A stretch of DNA of 64,000 bases from CAZPXZ01 sp965221505. Its GTDB lineage: Bacteria; Pseudomonadota; Alphaproteobacteria; Rhodobacterales; CAZPXZ01. Below are positions 8,119 to 17,120 of this stretch, piece after piece (the first letter of the stretch is position 1; the number at the start of each line of letters is the position of its first letter). Under the pieces are notes generated by a model. It saw nothing but the letters and a program-made list of their open reading frames with translations. It had not been told where the DNA came from and did no database searches. Where the stretch lies: NCBI GenBank assembly GCA_965221505.1, contig CBDCSI010000001.1, positions 620,001 through 684,000 on the forward strand, read 5' to 3'. The translations under genes and the position numbers were made by a program.

Positions 8119-11100
8119 GCGGCAACAGGTTGTCGGCTTCCGTCCAGACAAGATCTCCGCCGGTCCGGCTCCACGCGCGCCAGGTGCGCTGACGGAAGCG
8201 GTATTCGAGCGCCCGCCGCCGATTGCCGGTGAGCAGTCCGGCGGCGCGACCGAGTCGGCGGGAGCCGTGGGTCAGCCAGTAGCGCACCGCCAGCGCGGAC
8301 GGAGTGACGACCAGGGTCAGGATCGACGAGAAACCGAGCCCGAACACGATCGCGGTGGCCAGCTGCGTCCACCAGAGCGCCGAAGGGTGACCCTGTTCGA
8401 CCTCCCGGCCGAGAAAGTCGATCGAAACGGCGAACATCATCGGACACAGGCCGGTCATGGTGGTGACTGTCGTCAACAGAACCGGCCGAATCCGCCGGGC
8501 CACGGCGCCCGAAATCGCGTCCAGGTCGTGCATGCGCTTGCGAAGCGACTGGTAGGTGTCCACCAGGATGATGTTGTTGTTGACCACGATTCCGGCCAGC
8601 GCGACGACCCCGATTCCGGTCATGATCACGGAGAAGGGCTGCTTCATGACCAGCATGCCGAGCATCACGCCGGCGAAGGACAGGATGACCGCCAGCAACA
8701 CCATCAGCACGGCGAAGAAGTTGTTGAACTCCAGCAGCAGCACGGCGAACATCAGCAGCAGCGCGAACGCGAACGCGTAGAACAGGAACTGCTGGCTTTC
8801 CTGCTGGTCCTGCAACTGCCCGGTGATCGTGACGTCGACCTCCGGCGGGAATTCCTGCTCCGCCAGCCAGCTCCGGGTCTCGCCGATCTTCCGGTAGGCG
8901 TTGAACCCTTCCCCGACGTCGGCCGAAACGCTGATCCAGCGCAGGCCCTCGCGACGGGTGACCGCATCGACCGCCGGACGCGGCTCGACGGTGACGACGC
9001 TCGAGAGCGGAATGAGGCCGTTGGGCGTCCGGAGCCGGAGCTGTTCGATGCTCTCCAGCGTCCGGTTCGCCTCGGGAAACCGGGCGACGATGTCCAGTTC
9101 CTCCGGGCTGTCCGCCGGCCGGTAATCGCCGATCGAGACGCCGCGAGTCAGCAGCCGGACCAGGGTTCCGACGGAGCGTACGTCGGCGCCGAGCGCGGCG
9201 GCCCGGGCCCGGTCGACATGGAGGTCCCACTCGATTCCCGGCAGCGGCCGGCTGTCTTCGATGTTGATGAGCCCTTCCGAACCCTCGAAATACGTCCGCA
9301 CCCGGCGCGCCGATTCCAGCAGCTTCTCCCAGTCCCTGGAAGCGAGTTCGACCGAGACCGGCTTGCCCCTCCGGGGCCCGTCGTTGGGAGCGGAGACGTC
9401 CAGCATGACCCCGGGCACGACCGACCCCCGGCGGTAGATCTCCCGAATGATCTCCTCGCCGGTCGGTCTTTCGCCCCATTCGTCCAGTTCGTAGTTGATC
9501 AGGCCGATGGCGTCGGCCGGACTCTGGTAATTCCGGGAGGCCGAGCCTACCGAGCTGACCTGCAGCCGGACGCCCGGCACGCCGGCGGTGCGGGCTTCCA
9601 CCTCCCGAACGAGCCGGTCGCTCTCCTCGAAGGACAGGTTTCCGCGGGCCCGGACATAGGCGGTAATTCGCTCGGGCTCGGTCCGGACGAAGAACTCGAT
9701 GCCCAGGTTGTTGTTCGCGTAGTACACGCCGATGCTTCCGATGATCGCGGCCACGACCGCGAGTCCCGCGAAGGGCAGGAGCGGTTTGCGGACGAACCAG
9801 CGGAACCCGCGGGCCACGATCCCTTCGTCCACGCCGGCGCCCGAGACGCTGGCCAGGAACCTGCGCGGCCGTCCGGTCGAGGCGCCGTGGGTCGCGGCGC
9901 CGATGATCGGCAGGAAGAACAACGCGACGAGCAGCGACGCCGACAGGACGAAGATCAGCGTGATCGGCAATTGCCGCATGAACTGGCCGGCGATTCCGGG
10001 CCAGAAGAGCATCGGCAGGAACGCGCACAGCGTGGTCGCCGTCGACGTCGTGATGGGCCAGAACATTCGCTTGCTGGCGTCCCGGAACGCCTGCGCGCCG
10101 CTCAGGCCCTCCGCCCTGCGGCGGTCGGCGTATTCGACCACGACGATCGCGCCGTCGATCAGCATGCCGACGGACAGCGTCAGGCCGAACATCACCATGT
10201 TGTTGATGCTGAGTCCGAACACCGACAGGAGCATGAAACAGATCAGGAACGAGACCGGCACGGCGGTCGCCACCAGGAGCGCCGGGCGCAGTCCGAGCAG
10301 GACGACGGTCAGGACCAGAATGAGGGCGATGGCGGTGGCGACCGTGTTCTCGAGATGGTCGATCATGTCTCGGGCGCCGGTCGTGTCGTCGAACGCGTTC
10401 GATACCGAGACGCTGGTCTGCAGCGCCATGGGCCAGTCCGCGACCGTGTCAGAGACCGCCCGCTTCACGTCCTCCACCGCGTCGAAAACGTTGGCTCCGA
10501 TCGCCTTCTGGACACGCAGGAGAATGGCCGGCTCGCCTTCGATCCGCGCGGTCGACTCCCGGTCGCGAAACGTGCGCCGCATCTCCGCGACGTCGCCGAA
10601 GGTGAGCGTCCGTCCGTTCTGGGACACGATCGACGTCTCCGCGATGTCCTCCACGGTGGAGAACGTGCCCGACAGCTTGACCGCGAAGGCGCCCTGTTCG
10701 CTGCGAACGTCGCCCGCCTGGACGAGCGTGTTGTTGGCCGAGGTCGCGCGCAGGAGCTGGTCGAGAGACACGTTGTAGGTCTCGAGCTTGATCGGGTCGA
10801 TCAGGACCTCGACGACCTCCTCCCGGGTGCCGGAAACCTCCACCTCCTTCACGCTTTCGAGCTTGAGGAGATCGTCCTCGAGGTCTTCGGCGATCCGGGT
10901 GAGCGTGCGATTCGGCACCGGGCCCGAAAGCGTCACCGAGATGATCGGCCGGTCCGCCATGCTCCGCTCGACGATGGTCGGATCGTCCAGGTCCTCCGGA
11001 AGCTTCGGGCGGACGTCGTCGAGCTTGGTCCGGATGTCCTCGATCAGGTCTTCCTTGGCGAAGCCGACGTCGAACTCCATGAACACGCCGGTATGCCCGT

Positions 11101-11359
11101 CGGTGACGAAGGTGGTCATCTCCTTGAGGCCCGCGACGTCGGCCAATTCCTCCTCGAGCACTTGCGCGACGAGCACCTCGTTGTCCTGCACGGAGACGCC
11201 GGCGAACGGCGCCGAGACGTACAGGAACGGAATGTCGATGTCCGGCCTGCCCTCGCGAGGCACGCTCTGGTAGGAAATGACGCCGCCGGCGATCGCGATC
11301 GCCAGAATTACGAAAACGGTCCTTGAATGGTCGAACACCCAGTCGATGACGCCGCTCAT
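8084..11359 (-). CDS. RND-family efflux transporter permease
   Basis: The 1091-residue product is a full-length resistance-nodulation-division inner-membrane pump driven by proton influx. A first transmembrane helix lies at about residues 10-30, followed by a long periplasmic porter domain. A block of helices follows around GMLIDGAIVVVEYADRR (the region that in AcrB carries the proton-relay aspartates; here one Asp is present in IDGAIV), then a second porter domain and five or so C-terminal helices. It is more like the poorly characterised acriflavine-resistance-type permeases than AcrB itself. The ATG at 11359 overlaps the stop of the upstream membrane-fusion gene by four bases, so the two are translationally coupled. 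No outer-membrane channel gene is nearby. The substrate is not predictable. Confidence 0.93.
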   Translation of the reverse strand: MSGVIDWVFDHSRTVFVILAIAIAGGVISYQSVPREGRPDIDIPFLYVSAPFAGVSVQDNEVLVAQVLEEELADVAGLKEMTTFVTDGHTGVFMEFDVGFAKEDLIEDIRTKLDDVRPKLPEDLDDPTIVERSMADRPIISVTLSGPVPNRTLTRIAEDLEDDLLKLESVKEVEVSGTREEVVEVLIDPIKLETYNVSLDQLLRATSANNTLVQAGDVRSEQGAFAVKLSGTFSTVEDIAETSIVSQNGRTLTFGDVAEMRRTFRDRESTARIEGEPAILLRVQKAIGANVFDAVEDVKRAVSDTVADWPMALQTSVSVSNAFDDTTGARDMIDHLENTVATAIALILVLTVVLLGLRPALLVATAVPVSFLICFMLLSVFGLSINNMVMFGLTLSVGMLIDGAIVVVEYADRRRAEGLSGAQAFRDASKRMFWPITTSTATTLCAFLPMLFWPGIAGQFMRQLPITLIFVLSASLLVALFFLPIIGAATHGASTGRPRRFLASVSGAGVDEGIVARGFRWFVRKPLLPFAGLAVVAAIIGSIGVYYANNNLGIEFFVRTEPERITAYVRARGNLSFEESDRLVREVEARTAGVPGVRLQVSSVGSASRNYQSPADAIGLINYELDEWGERPTGEEIIREIYRRGSVVPGVMLDVSAPNDGPRRGKPVSVELASRDWEKLLESARRVRTYFEGSEGLINIEDSRPLPGIEWDLHVDRARAAALGADVRSVGTLVRLLTRGVSIGDYRPADSPEELDIVARFPEANRTLESIEQLRLRTPNGLIPLSSVVTVEPRPAVDAVTRREGLRWISVSADVGEGFNAYRKIGETRSWLAEQEFPPEVDVTITGQLQDQQESQQFLFYAFAFALLLMFAVLLLEFNNFFAVLMVLLAVILSFAGVMLGMLVMKQPFSVIMTGIGVVALAGIVVNNNIILVDTYQSLRKRMHDLDAISGAVARRIRPVLLTTVTTMTGLCPMMFAVSIDFLGREVEQGHPSALWWTQLATAIVFGLGFSSILTLVVTPSALAVRYWLTHGSRRLGRAAGLLTGNRRRALEYRFRQRTWRAWSRTGGDLVWTEADNLLPPKGPPAPLPER

Positions 11360-12528
11360 TGCGGGAATGCCTCCTCTACCGGCCGCACGTTCACTTGCAC
11401 GCCGTCCTTCACGAATTCCTGCCCGACCACGACGATCGTGGCGGAGCCGGGCAGGCGGTCGACCCAGAACCCTTCCGGCGTGTCGCGCAGGAGCCGGACC
11501 GGCGCGAAAAAGGTGACGCCGTTCTCGTCCACCAGGCGGAGCCCGACCTCGCCCTCGTCGTCGAGCGTGAGCGCGGATTGCGGAACGAGGTGGGCCGACG
11601 GCTGCCGGATCGGCACCAGGATTTCGGCGCTGAGGCCGTCGCGGACCCGGTCGTCGGGATTGTCGATGGTCAGTTCGACCCGGAAGGTGCGGGTGTTGGG
11701 GTCGGCCGCGCGGGAGACGAACGAAAGGGTGCCCTCGATCCGTTCGCCGTTGGCCAGGACGGCCGCGGCCGCGGCGCCCTCCGAGAACGAGTCGACGGCG
11801 CGCTCCGGCGCGAAGCCGACCACGCGAATGGGATCGAGGTCGAGAACGGTCGCGCACAGCGCCCCGGGCTGCAGGAGCGAGCCTGTCTCCGCGCTGCTGG
11901 TCTCCAGCACGCCGCCGAACGGCGCGCGGATCACGGTGCGCTCGATGTCCAGTTCGATCTGTTCGACGTCGGCGCGCGCGGCCGCCAGCGCGGTCTCCGC
12001 CGCGGCCGCCGCGGTTCGGGATCCGAATCCCTCGTCGGCCAGCCGTACGGCGGACCTGGCGTCGGCCTCGGCCTGCGCGATCCGCGCACGAGCGCGCTCG
12101 AGTCGCGCGGCGCGGTCGCCCTGCTCGATACGGCACAGGACGTCGCCCTCTTCGATGCGGGTACCCTTCGCTACGGACTCGCTGACGGTCAGCCCCCCGG
12201 TCTGCGCCTTGACCTCGATCTTGCGGGCCGCTTCCGTAAATCCGCGGAGCGGAAATTCGTACACCAGCTCGCGGCTACGGCTTTCGAATACCGCGACTTC
12301 GGTCAGCGCTCCCCCGCCGGCCGCCGGCGGGCCGCCGCGTGCGCCGTTCGCGGGCCGCCGGTCCGTCTCCCCGACCGCCGCGGCGGCGCCCTCGCCGGCG
12401 CTGGGGGCGTCCGTGTCGCTGGACAGGATCCAGACCGCGATGCCGCCCGCGATCGCGCCGCCGAGCAGGAAGTTCACGATGCGTCCGATCCAGGACCGGT
12501 TGCGCTTGACGAAGCTGTCTCGGCTCAT
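11356..12528 (-). CDS. RND efflux periplasmic adaptor (membrane fusion protein)
   Basis: The 390-residue HlyD/AcrA-type adaptor should connect the RND pump to an outer-membrane channel. It starts with a cytoplasmic basic stretch and a single transmembrane segment (about residues 16-36). A biotinyl-lipoyl-like half, an Ala/Arg/Glu-rich coiled-coil hairpin (about 150-215), the second lipoyl half and beta-barrel domains follow. A low-complexity Gly/Ala linker lies around residues 40-75. The stop overlaps the start of the permease gene (ATGA). It is the first gene of the pair and is preceded by a 172-bp gap after gluQ, so its promoter is probably there. Confidence 0.92.
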   Translation of the reverse strand: MSRDSFVKRNRSWIGRIVNFLLGGAIAGGIAVWILSSDTDAPSAGEGAAAAVGETDRRPANGARGGPPAAGGGALTEVAVFESRSRELVYEFPLRGFTEAARKIEVKAQTGGLTVSESVAKGTRIEEGDVLCRIEQGDRAARLERARARIAQAEADARSAVRLADEGFGSRTAAAAAETALAAARADVEQIELDIERTVIRAPFGGVLETSSAETGSLLQPGALCATVLDLDPIRVVGFAPERAVDSFSEGAAAAAVLANGERIEGTLSFVSRAADPNTRTFRVELTIDNPDDRVRDGLSAEILVPIRQPSAHLVPQSALTLDDEGEVGLRLVDENGVTFFAPVRLLRDTPEGFWVDRLPGSATIVVVGQEFVKDGVQVNVRPVEEAFPQ

Positions 12529-12700
12529 CGCGTGCCTCTGGGACGACTCCGGCCGGAGCGGCCTTCGCCGCAGCCGGCTTCCGCAATTAACGGGGTTGCC
12601 ATCGTTTTCCTTCGCATACCGCCCGCACGCCCGTGCGTCGGGTTCCGCGCGGGGGCGACAGCCGGATTGTGGACCGGTCCGGCATATCGCGTCAATTCGT

Positions 12701-13582
12701 TCACAGGCCCAGTATAATTCGGATTTCGTCGGGGGTGGCGCCGGACTTGCGAAGGTCGGCCAGGCACGTATCCCCGTCCCGTTTGGCCAGACGCTTGCCC
12801 TCTCGATCCCGGACGAGGGCGTGGTGCCGATACCGCGGCGCAGGCTTGCGGAGCAGCGCCTGCAGGAGGCGGTGAACCGGCGTCGCGTCCAGCAGGTCCT
12901 CGCCCCGGACGATTCGCGTGATTCCCTGGTCCGCGTCGTCCACCACCACCGCGAGGTGGTAGCTGCAGGGCGTGTCCTTCCGAGCCAGCACGACGTCGCC
13001 GGTCCGCTCGACGAGGGCGTCCGGGTCGAGGCGGATCAGGCGCTCGTCCGCCGGCGGCCCCTCGACGAATCCGAGCTCCCGAACCGCGCGGGCGCCGCCG
13101 AGGACGCCGACGGCGCGGCGCATGTCGAGGCGCAACGCGAACGGCCGGTTCGCCTCGTCTGCGGGCGGCGGTCGGCTGGGCCTCCGCGGTCGGCAGGTTC
13201 CCGGATAGGGCGCCGCCCGATCCGGGCCGTCTCCCTCCTGCGGCGCGCGCACCGCCGCGGCGATCTCCCGCCGGGTACAGTAGCAACGGTAGAGCAGATT
13301 CATCGTTCCGAGCCGGGCGAGCGCTTCGCGGTAGGCGACGAAACGCCGGGACTGCCGCAGGACGGGCTCCTCCCACGTCAATCCGAGCCAGGCGAGATCC
13401 TCGAAGATGCCGGCTTCGTATTCTTGTCGGGAGCGCCCGGCGTCGATGTCCTCGATTCGCAGCAGAAACCGTCCGCCGACGGAGGCGGCGTCCCGGTGGG
13501 CGAGCAGCGCGGAATACGCGTGTCCGAGATGGAGACGTCCGGTCGGACTCGGTGCGAACCGGCCGGCTTCCGACACGGCCAT
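12701..13582 (-). CDS. gluQ: Glutamyl-Q tRNA(Asp) synthetase
   Basis: This 293-residue truncated glutamyl-tRNA synthetase paralogue attaches glutamate to the queuosine base at the anticodon wobble position of tRNA(Asp). The HIGH-type signature is visible at the N-terminus (RFAPSPTGRLHLGHAYSAL), as are zinc ligands in RCYCTRREI and PGTC and the KMSKS-equivalent KRLAKRDGD near the C-terminus. The anticodon-binding domain of true GluRS is absent, and the length fits GluQRS. It starts 19 bases after the mlaC stop on the same strand, so it is probably the last gene of an mlaA-mlaC-gluQ unit. Confidence 0.93.
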   Translation of the reverse strand: MAVSEAGRFAPSPTGRLHLGHAYSALLAHRDAASVGGRFLLRIEDIDAGRSRQEYEAGIFEDLAWLGLTWEEPVLRQSRRFVAYREALARLGTMNLLYRCYCTRREIAAAVRAPQEGDGPDRAAPYPGTCRPRRPSRPPPADEANRPFALRLDMRRAVGVLGGARAVRELGFVEGPPADERLIRLDPDALVERTGDVVLARKDTPCSYHLAVVVDDADQGITRIVRGEDLLDATPVHRLLQALLRKPAPRYRHHALVRDREGKRLAKRDGDTCLADLRKSGATPDEIRIILGL

Positions 13583-13601
13583 GACGCCGCCGGCCGCCGC
13601 G

Positions 13602-14255
13602 TCAGTTCCCGCTGCGCGCGCGAAGGTTTCCGATCAGGCCGTCTATGTCGTTCCGCTCCGCCTCCAGCACCGCGGCGACCTCGGAACGGTAGGTGACCAA
13701 CAGCGAGACTCCTTCCATGATGACGTCGACGATTCGCAACGCGCCGTCGGTTCCGGTCAGTCTCCAGTCGACGGCGAATTCCGAACTGCCGTCGCCGGTC
13801 AACGCGGTCGAGACCAGGAATCCCTTGTCGTTCGGCAGTTCGACGCTGCGGACGACGCGGTAGCCGGGATCGTCCGCGTTGTCGAGGCGCACCACCATGA
13901 AGCGTGCGGCGACGTCCTTGATCGCAGCGGTGTAGTCGCGCCGTTGGTCGTCGCTCATCTGCCGCCAGGTTCGCCCGGCGGTAAAGCGCGCGATGACCGG
14001 GAGATCCGTGCGTCTTTCCAGAAAGCCGGCGACCTGCCGCGTCCGGCGGTCGACGTCCCCGCTCGCCGGATTGGCCAGCGCCAGGAATTCGGCGGCGGCC
14101 CGCTCGATGAACCGGGTCGCCTCGTCGGCGTCGGCGCGCGCGGGGCCGGCGGCAAGGGCCAGAACCGCCGCCAGAACGACGGCGGAAATCCGACTCCCGA
14201 GACGCCCGCTGCCGAAGCGCGGCCGAGTCCGGTGCGCAGCGTCGATCGTATTCAT
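13602..14255 (-). CDS. mlaC: MlaC/Ttg2D phospholipid-binding periplasmic protein
   Basis: The 217-residue protein has a signal sequence (hydrophobic stretch about residues 22-40, ending near ARA) and a body typical of the Tol_Tol_Ttg2 family: FxxRRTDLPVIARFTAGRTWRQMS and a C-terminal IVDVIMEGVSLLVTYRSEV. MlaC ferries phospholipids across the periplasm between the outer-membrane MlaA complex and the inner-membrane MlaFEDB transporter, helping to keep outer-leaflet asymmetry. It lies 22 bases downstream of mlaA and 19 upstream of gluQ. The ABC components (mlaFED) are not in this window. Confidence 0.92.
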   Translation of the reverse strand: MNTIDAAHRTRPRFGSGRLGSRISAVVLAAVLALAAGPARADADEATRFIERAAAEFLALANPASGDVDRRTRQVAGFLERRTDLPVIARFTAGRTWRQMSDDQRRDYTAAIKDVAARFMVVRLDNADDPGYRVVRSVELPNDKGFLVSTALTGDGSSEFAVDWRLTGTDGALRIVDVIMEGVSLLVTYRSEVAAVLEAERNDIDGLIGNLRARSGN

Positions 14256-14277
14256 CGGCCGATTCCTCTCAGGGCGG

Positions 14278-15030
14278 TTACCCGTCGTCCCCGAAGTCCA
14301 GCGAGGGCAGGCTCTCGTCGCCGATCACGCCGCCGGTCGCCTGGTGCCGCCGGTTCTGGAGGTAGTAGGAGCGCAGCCGAGTGTAGCCGAATTCCGTTTC
14401 GTAGTAGACCTCGTCCAGTACCGCGCCGTATTCGAGCCGGGCGTCGGCGGCGGCGAGCGAATGGAAGCCGACCCATTCCGCCTGCTTCAGCTCCGCCCAT
14501 TGGCCGACGTGAAGCGGATTGGCGAAGACGTCGAACGCGACGCCCGTAAGGTCGCGGACCGTGGTCGGGCCGAGGAGCGGGACGACCAGATAGGGGCCTT
14601 CGCCGAACCCGTAATGCGCCAGAGCGAGACCGAAGTCCGTCGGTTGCCGTTCGAGCCCCGCCTTGCCGGCTACGTCGGCGAAACCGGCGACTCCGAGGGT
14701 CGAGTTGATCGCGAAGCGGGCCGTCGTCGTGGCCGCCGCGTCGAAATCGAGTTGGAGCAGGTGACTCAGGGCTTCGGTCGGAGCCTGCAGGTTGTCCAGG
14801 GCGTTCGAGATTCCGCGGCGGGCGAACGCCGGGAACGTCTCGCGGTAGGCGGTCGCCAGCGGCCGCATGGCGAGTTCGTCGATTCCGCGGTTGAGTTCGA
14901 AGAACGTCCGGTTCGCGCCGAGAGCGGGGTCGGCGAAGACGTCCGCCTCTTCCGACTGCGCGGAAGCGACCTGAAGGCTCACGAGGCCCGCTCCGAGCAG
15001 GCCGACAACGATACGCCGTGCGCGAGTCAT
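14278..15030 (-). CDS. mlaA: MlaA/VacJ family protein lacking the lipobox cysteine
   Basis: The 250-residue protein matches the MlaA family: FELNRGIDELAMRPLATAYRE, LDNLQAPTEALSHLLQ, and a GFGEGPYLVVPLLGPTTVRD segment. MlaA is the outer-membrane component that removes mislocalised phospholipids and hands them to MlaC. The N-terminus is a signal peptide (hydrophobic about residues 7-20), but it ends in VASAQSEE, a signal-peptidase-I-like site. No cysteine is present for lipidation, unlike the usual lipoprotein form. The start at 15030 has GGAG 10 bases upstream. It is the first gene of an mlaA-mlaC-gluQ unit. Confidence 0.9.
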   Translation of the reverse strand: MTRARRIVVGLLGAGLVSLQVASAQSEEADVFADPALGANRTFFELNRGIDELAMRPLATAYRETFPAFARRGISNALDNLQAPTEALSHLLQLDFDAAATTTARFAINSTLGVAGFADVAGKAGLERQPTDFGLALAHYGFGEGPYLVVPLLGPTTVRDLTGVAFDVFANPLHVGQWAELKQAEWVGFHSLAAADARLEYGAVLDEVYYETEFGYTRLRSYYLQNRRHQATGGVIGDESLPSLDFGDDG

Positions 15031-15329
15031 CGCGGTGTCGCTCCTTCGTCGCTTCCCTGCCGCATTCGCCCGGCGGTCCAGGGGATGCGGAAGCAGCGAT
15101 CCTCGCGCTTCCCCACCGATTCGCGCCTGCGGAACCGAATATACACAATGTGCCCACGGAGCAAAGATCCTGTCCGGGAATTCGGCGAGAATGCCGCGCT
15201 GCGGGCGAGAGGATGCAATTTTGCGACGGGGCGGTCCCCTTCGCGGCCGGAGATCGGGCCGGCATGCGATCGGGAACGGTCCCGATTCGCCGCGGGGCGG
15301 TCGGCGCCTCGGGTCCCTCGCTCCGCCGG
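15031..15329. other. Intergenic region between mlaA and a phosphotransferase gene
   Basis: About 300 bp upstream of mlaA and downstream of the phosphotransferase. It contains an AT-rich patch (GAATATACACAATGTG near 15138) that could be part of the mlaA promoter. No gene is supported. Confidence 0.4.
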
Positions 15330-16385
15330 TCATGCCTGCAGCGCCTCCAGCCCGAGCCGCGACAGCGCGTCCACGGCCGGCCCGTACAGGCGCCACCGGG
15401 TCGAACTGGCGTTCCCCTCCGTGCCCCGCCGATAGACGCCCTGCGAGATCGCGGCGAGGCGGAACATGCCGTAGGCGATCCACCGATCCCAGTCGCCCGG
15501 AGCGGTCATGCCGCCGGCGGCGCAATAGCGTTCGAGCGCCTCCCTCTCGGTCGGGTAGCCGGCGACCGCCGGGTCGAGTCCACGAATTCCCGGAAATCCG
15601 GGCGTCTCCGGCGTGCAGCGAAAGGCGGAACAGGCATAGGCCAGATCCGCCAGCGGATGCCCGAGCGTCGCCAGCTCCCAGTCCAGAATGGCCGCGACGC
15701 CGGTTGCGTCGGGCGAGAGAATCACGTTGGCGAAACGGTAGTCGCCATGGACGACGGCCGGATCCGCATCCGGCGGACTCCACCGCTCCAGCGCATTCCG
15801 GAGGCGGTCGAATTCCGGAATCCGGCGGGTGCTCGAAGCGTCGTACTGCGCCGACCAGCGGCGAATCTGACGGGCTACGTATCCCTCGGCCCGCCCCATG
15901 TCGCCGATGCCGAGTGCGTCCGGATTCTGGGCGTGAAGCGCGGCCAGGGCGCCGAAATAGGCCGCATAGGCCGACCTGCGCGCCTCGGCCGACAGGCCCT
16001 CGAGCAACGGCGTATCCCGGCAGGTCCCCTCGATCCACGACATGACGTAGAAGACCGTTCCGACCAGCGACGGGTCGTCGCACCAGGCCAGCGCGGTCGG
16101 CACCGGGACTCTCGCGCCCGGTGCGGCTCCGAGCGCTTCCAGGAAGCGCCACTCGCGGTCGATCCGGTGCGCCGAGGGCAGCAGCGTTCCCGGCGGCTTC
16201 TTGCGCAAGGCGGCGGACCCCCGGTCGCAGTCGAGCCGGTAGGTCGGGTTCGACTGTCCGCCCTCGATCTGCGAGACGCGCCTCAGACTGCCCAGCGCCG
16301 GAACCGCTTCGCGAATCCACGCGGCGAGCGCGTCCGGATCGAAACGGTGTTCCGGCCGCGCTTCGATGCGAACGGATGGGGTCAC
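15330..16385 (-). CDS. Aminoglycoside-phosphotransferase-like kinase (ACAD10-like)
   Basis: The 351-residue protein has the protein-kinase-like fold of the APH family. SQIEGGQSNPTYRL forms the nucleotide loop, followed by AALRKKPPG with the ATP-binding lysine, VVHGDYRFANVILS as the catalytic loop (Asp acting as base), and AILDWELATLGHPLADLAY with the metal-binding Asp. This version, with GGQSNPTY and ALRKKPPG, resembles the kinase domain found with acyl-CoA dehydrogenases such as ACAD10/11, which act on hydroxylated fatty acids, rather than antibiotic-resistance enzymes. The substrate is probably a hydroxyacyl compound, but this is inference. It is divergent from the RidA gene at 16484. Confidence 0.85.
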   Translation of the reverse strand: MTPSVRIEARPEHRFDPDALAAWIREAVPALGSLRRVSQIEGGQSNPTYRLDCDRGSAALRKKPPGTLLPSAHRIDREWRFLEALGAAPGARVPVPTALAWCDDPSLVGTVFYVMSWIEGTCRDTPLLEGLSAEARRSAYAAYFGALAALHAQNPDALGIGDMGRAEGYVARQIRRWSAQYDASSTRRIPEFDRLRNALERWSPPDADPAVVHGDYRFANVILSPDATGVAAILDWELATLGHPLADLAYACSAFRCTPETPGFPGIRGLDPAVAGYPTEREALERYCAAGGMTAPGDWDRWIAYGMFRLAAISQGVYRRGTEGNASSTRWRLYGPAVDALSRLGLEALQA

Positions 16386-16483
16386 GGCCGCGGTCTCCTG
16401 CCAACCGGTGCGGCAGCGCCGTCAAGGCGCTAAAATTTCGGAGAGGTCCGGCCGCAGCCGGAGTGGAGAAGGAGAGTGTAGCG

Positions 16484-16951
16484 ATGTCAGGCAGGATTTC
16501 AGCGCGTCTCGAGGAACTCGGCATCAGTCTTCCCCCGGCGCCGGCGGTCGGCGGAAGCTACGTTCCCTGCCGGCGTGCGGGAGCGCTGATCTTCGTATCC
16601 GGCCAGGTGTCCGCGGACGCCGACGGGGCGAGGGTCGGGAAGCTGGGCGACGACTGCAGCATCGAGGAGGGACAGGCGGCCGCGCGCCTGTGCGCGCTGA
16701 ATCTGCTCGCCCAGCTGCACGAGCACGGCGGCGGTATCGACGGGGTCGAGGGATGCCTGCAGTTGACCGGATACGTCAATGCGACGCCGGACTTCCGGGA
16801 TCACCCGCTGATCCTGAACGCGGCCTCGGAGGTGATGATCGAGGTCTTCGGCGAAGCCGGGAGACATACGCGAGCGGCGGTCGGAATGGGATCGCTTCCG
16901 CTCGGCGTCGCGGTGGAGGTCGCCGGCGTGTTTTGCGCGTCCGGCGGGTGA
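16484..16951 (+). CDS. RidA/YjgF family protein
   Basis: The 155-residue protein belongs to the RidA family, whose founding members hydrolyse reactive enamine/imine intermediates released by PLP enzymes. Seen here are VPCRRAGALIFVSGQV near the N-terminus, an internal LTGYVNATPDF, and a C-terminal GxGSLPLGVAVEVAGVF. It is of the longer type with an HTRAAVGMGSLPLG signature, often named YjgF-like, and lacks the strict arginine context of canonical RidA. GGAGAG lies just upstream of the ATG. A second, more canonical RidA protein is encoded at 58363. The precise substrate is unknown. Confidence 0.88.
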   Translation: MSGRISARLEELGISLPPAPAVGGSYVPCRRAGALIFVSGQVSADADGARVGKLGDDCSIEEGQAAARLCALNLLAQLHEHGGGIDGVEGCLQLTGYVNATPDFRDHPLILNAASEVMIEVFGEAGRHTRAAVGMGSLPLGVAVEVAGVFCASGG

Positions 16952-17120
16952 ACGCGCGAGGCCGCCCGGCCCCGCCGGTCGCTCCGGTCGCCCGACGCTC
17001 GCCGGTTCGCCCCGGCGCCCGCCGGCCGCGAAACCCGTACGGCGACCGCGAAGCCGGATGCCCTTGGCGGCGGAGGCGGGACGGAGCGGCGCCCGGAGTT
17101 CCGGGGAGTCGCGGAACCGA

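Noticed and set aside
8267..11326. 1019-codon plus-strand frame opposite the RND permease
   Set aside because: Composition is Asp/Arg/His/Gln-rich without motifs; the opposite strand encodes a clear RND transporter.
11360..12136. 260-residue N-terminal extension of the RND permease frame
   Set aside because: It overlaps the membrane-fusion gene completely; the ATG at 11359 gives a normal RND N-terminus and a four-base overlap.
12547..12558. 12-bp perfect palindrome CTCCGGCCGGAG upstream of the efflux adaptor gene
   Set aside because: A loop-less GC palindrome of this length is expected by chance in DNA of this composition; no second copy was found.
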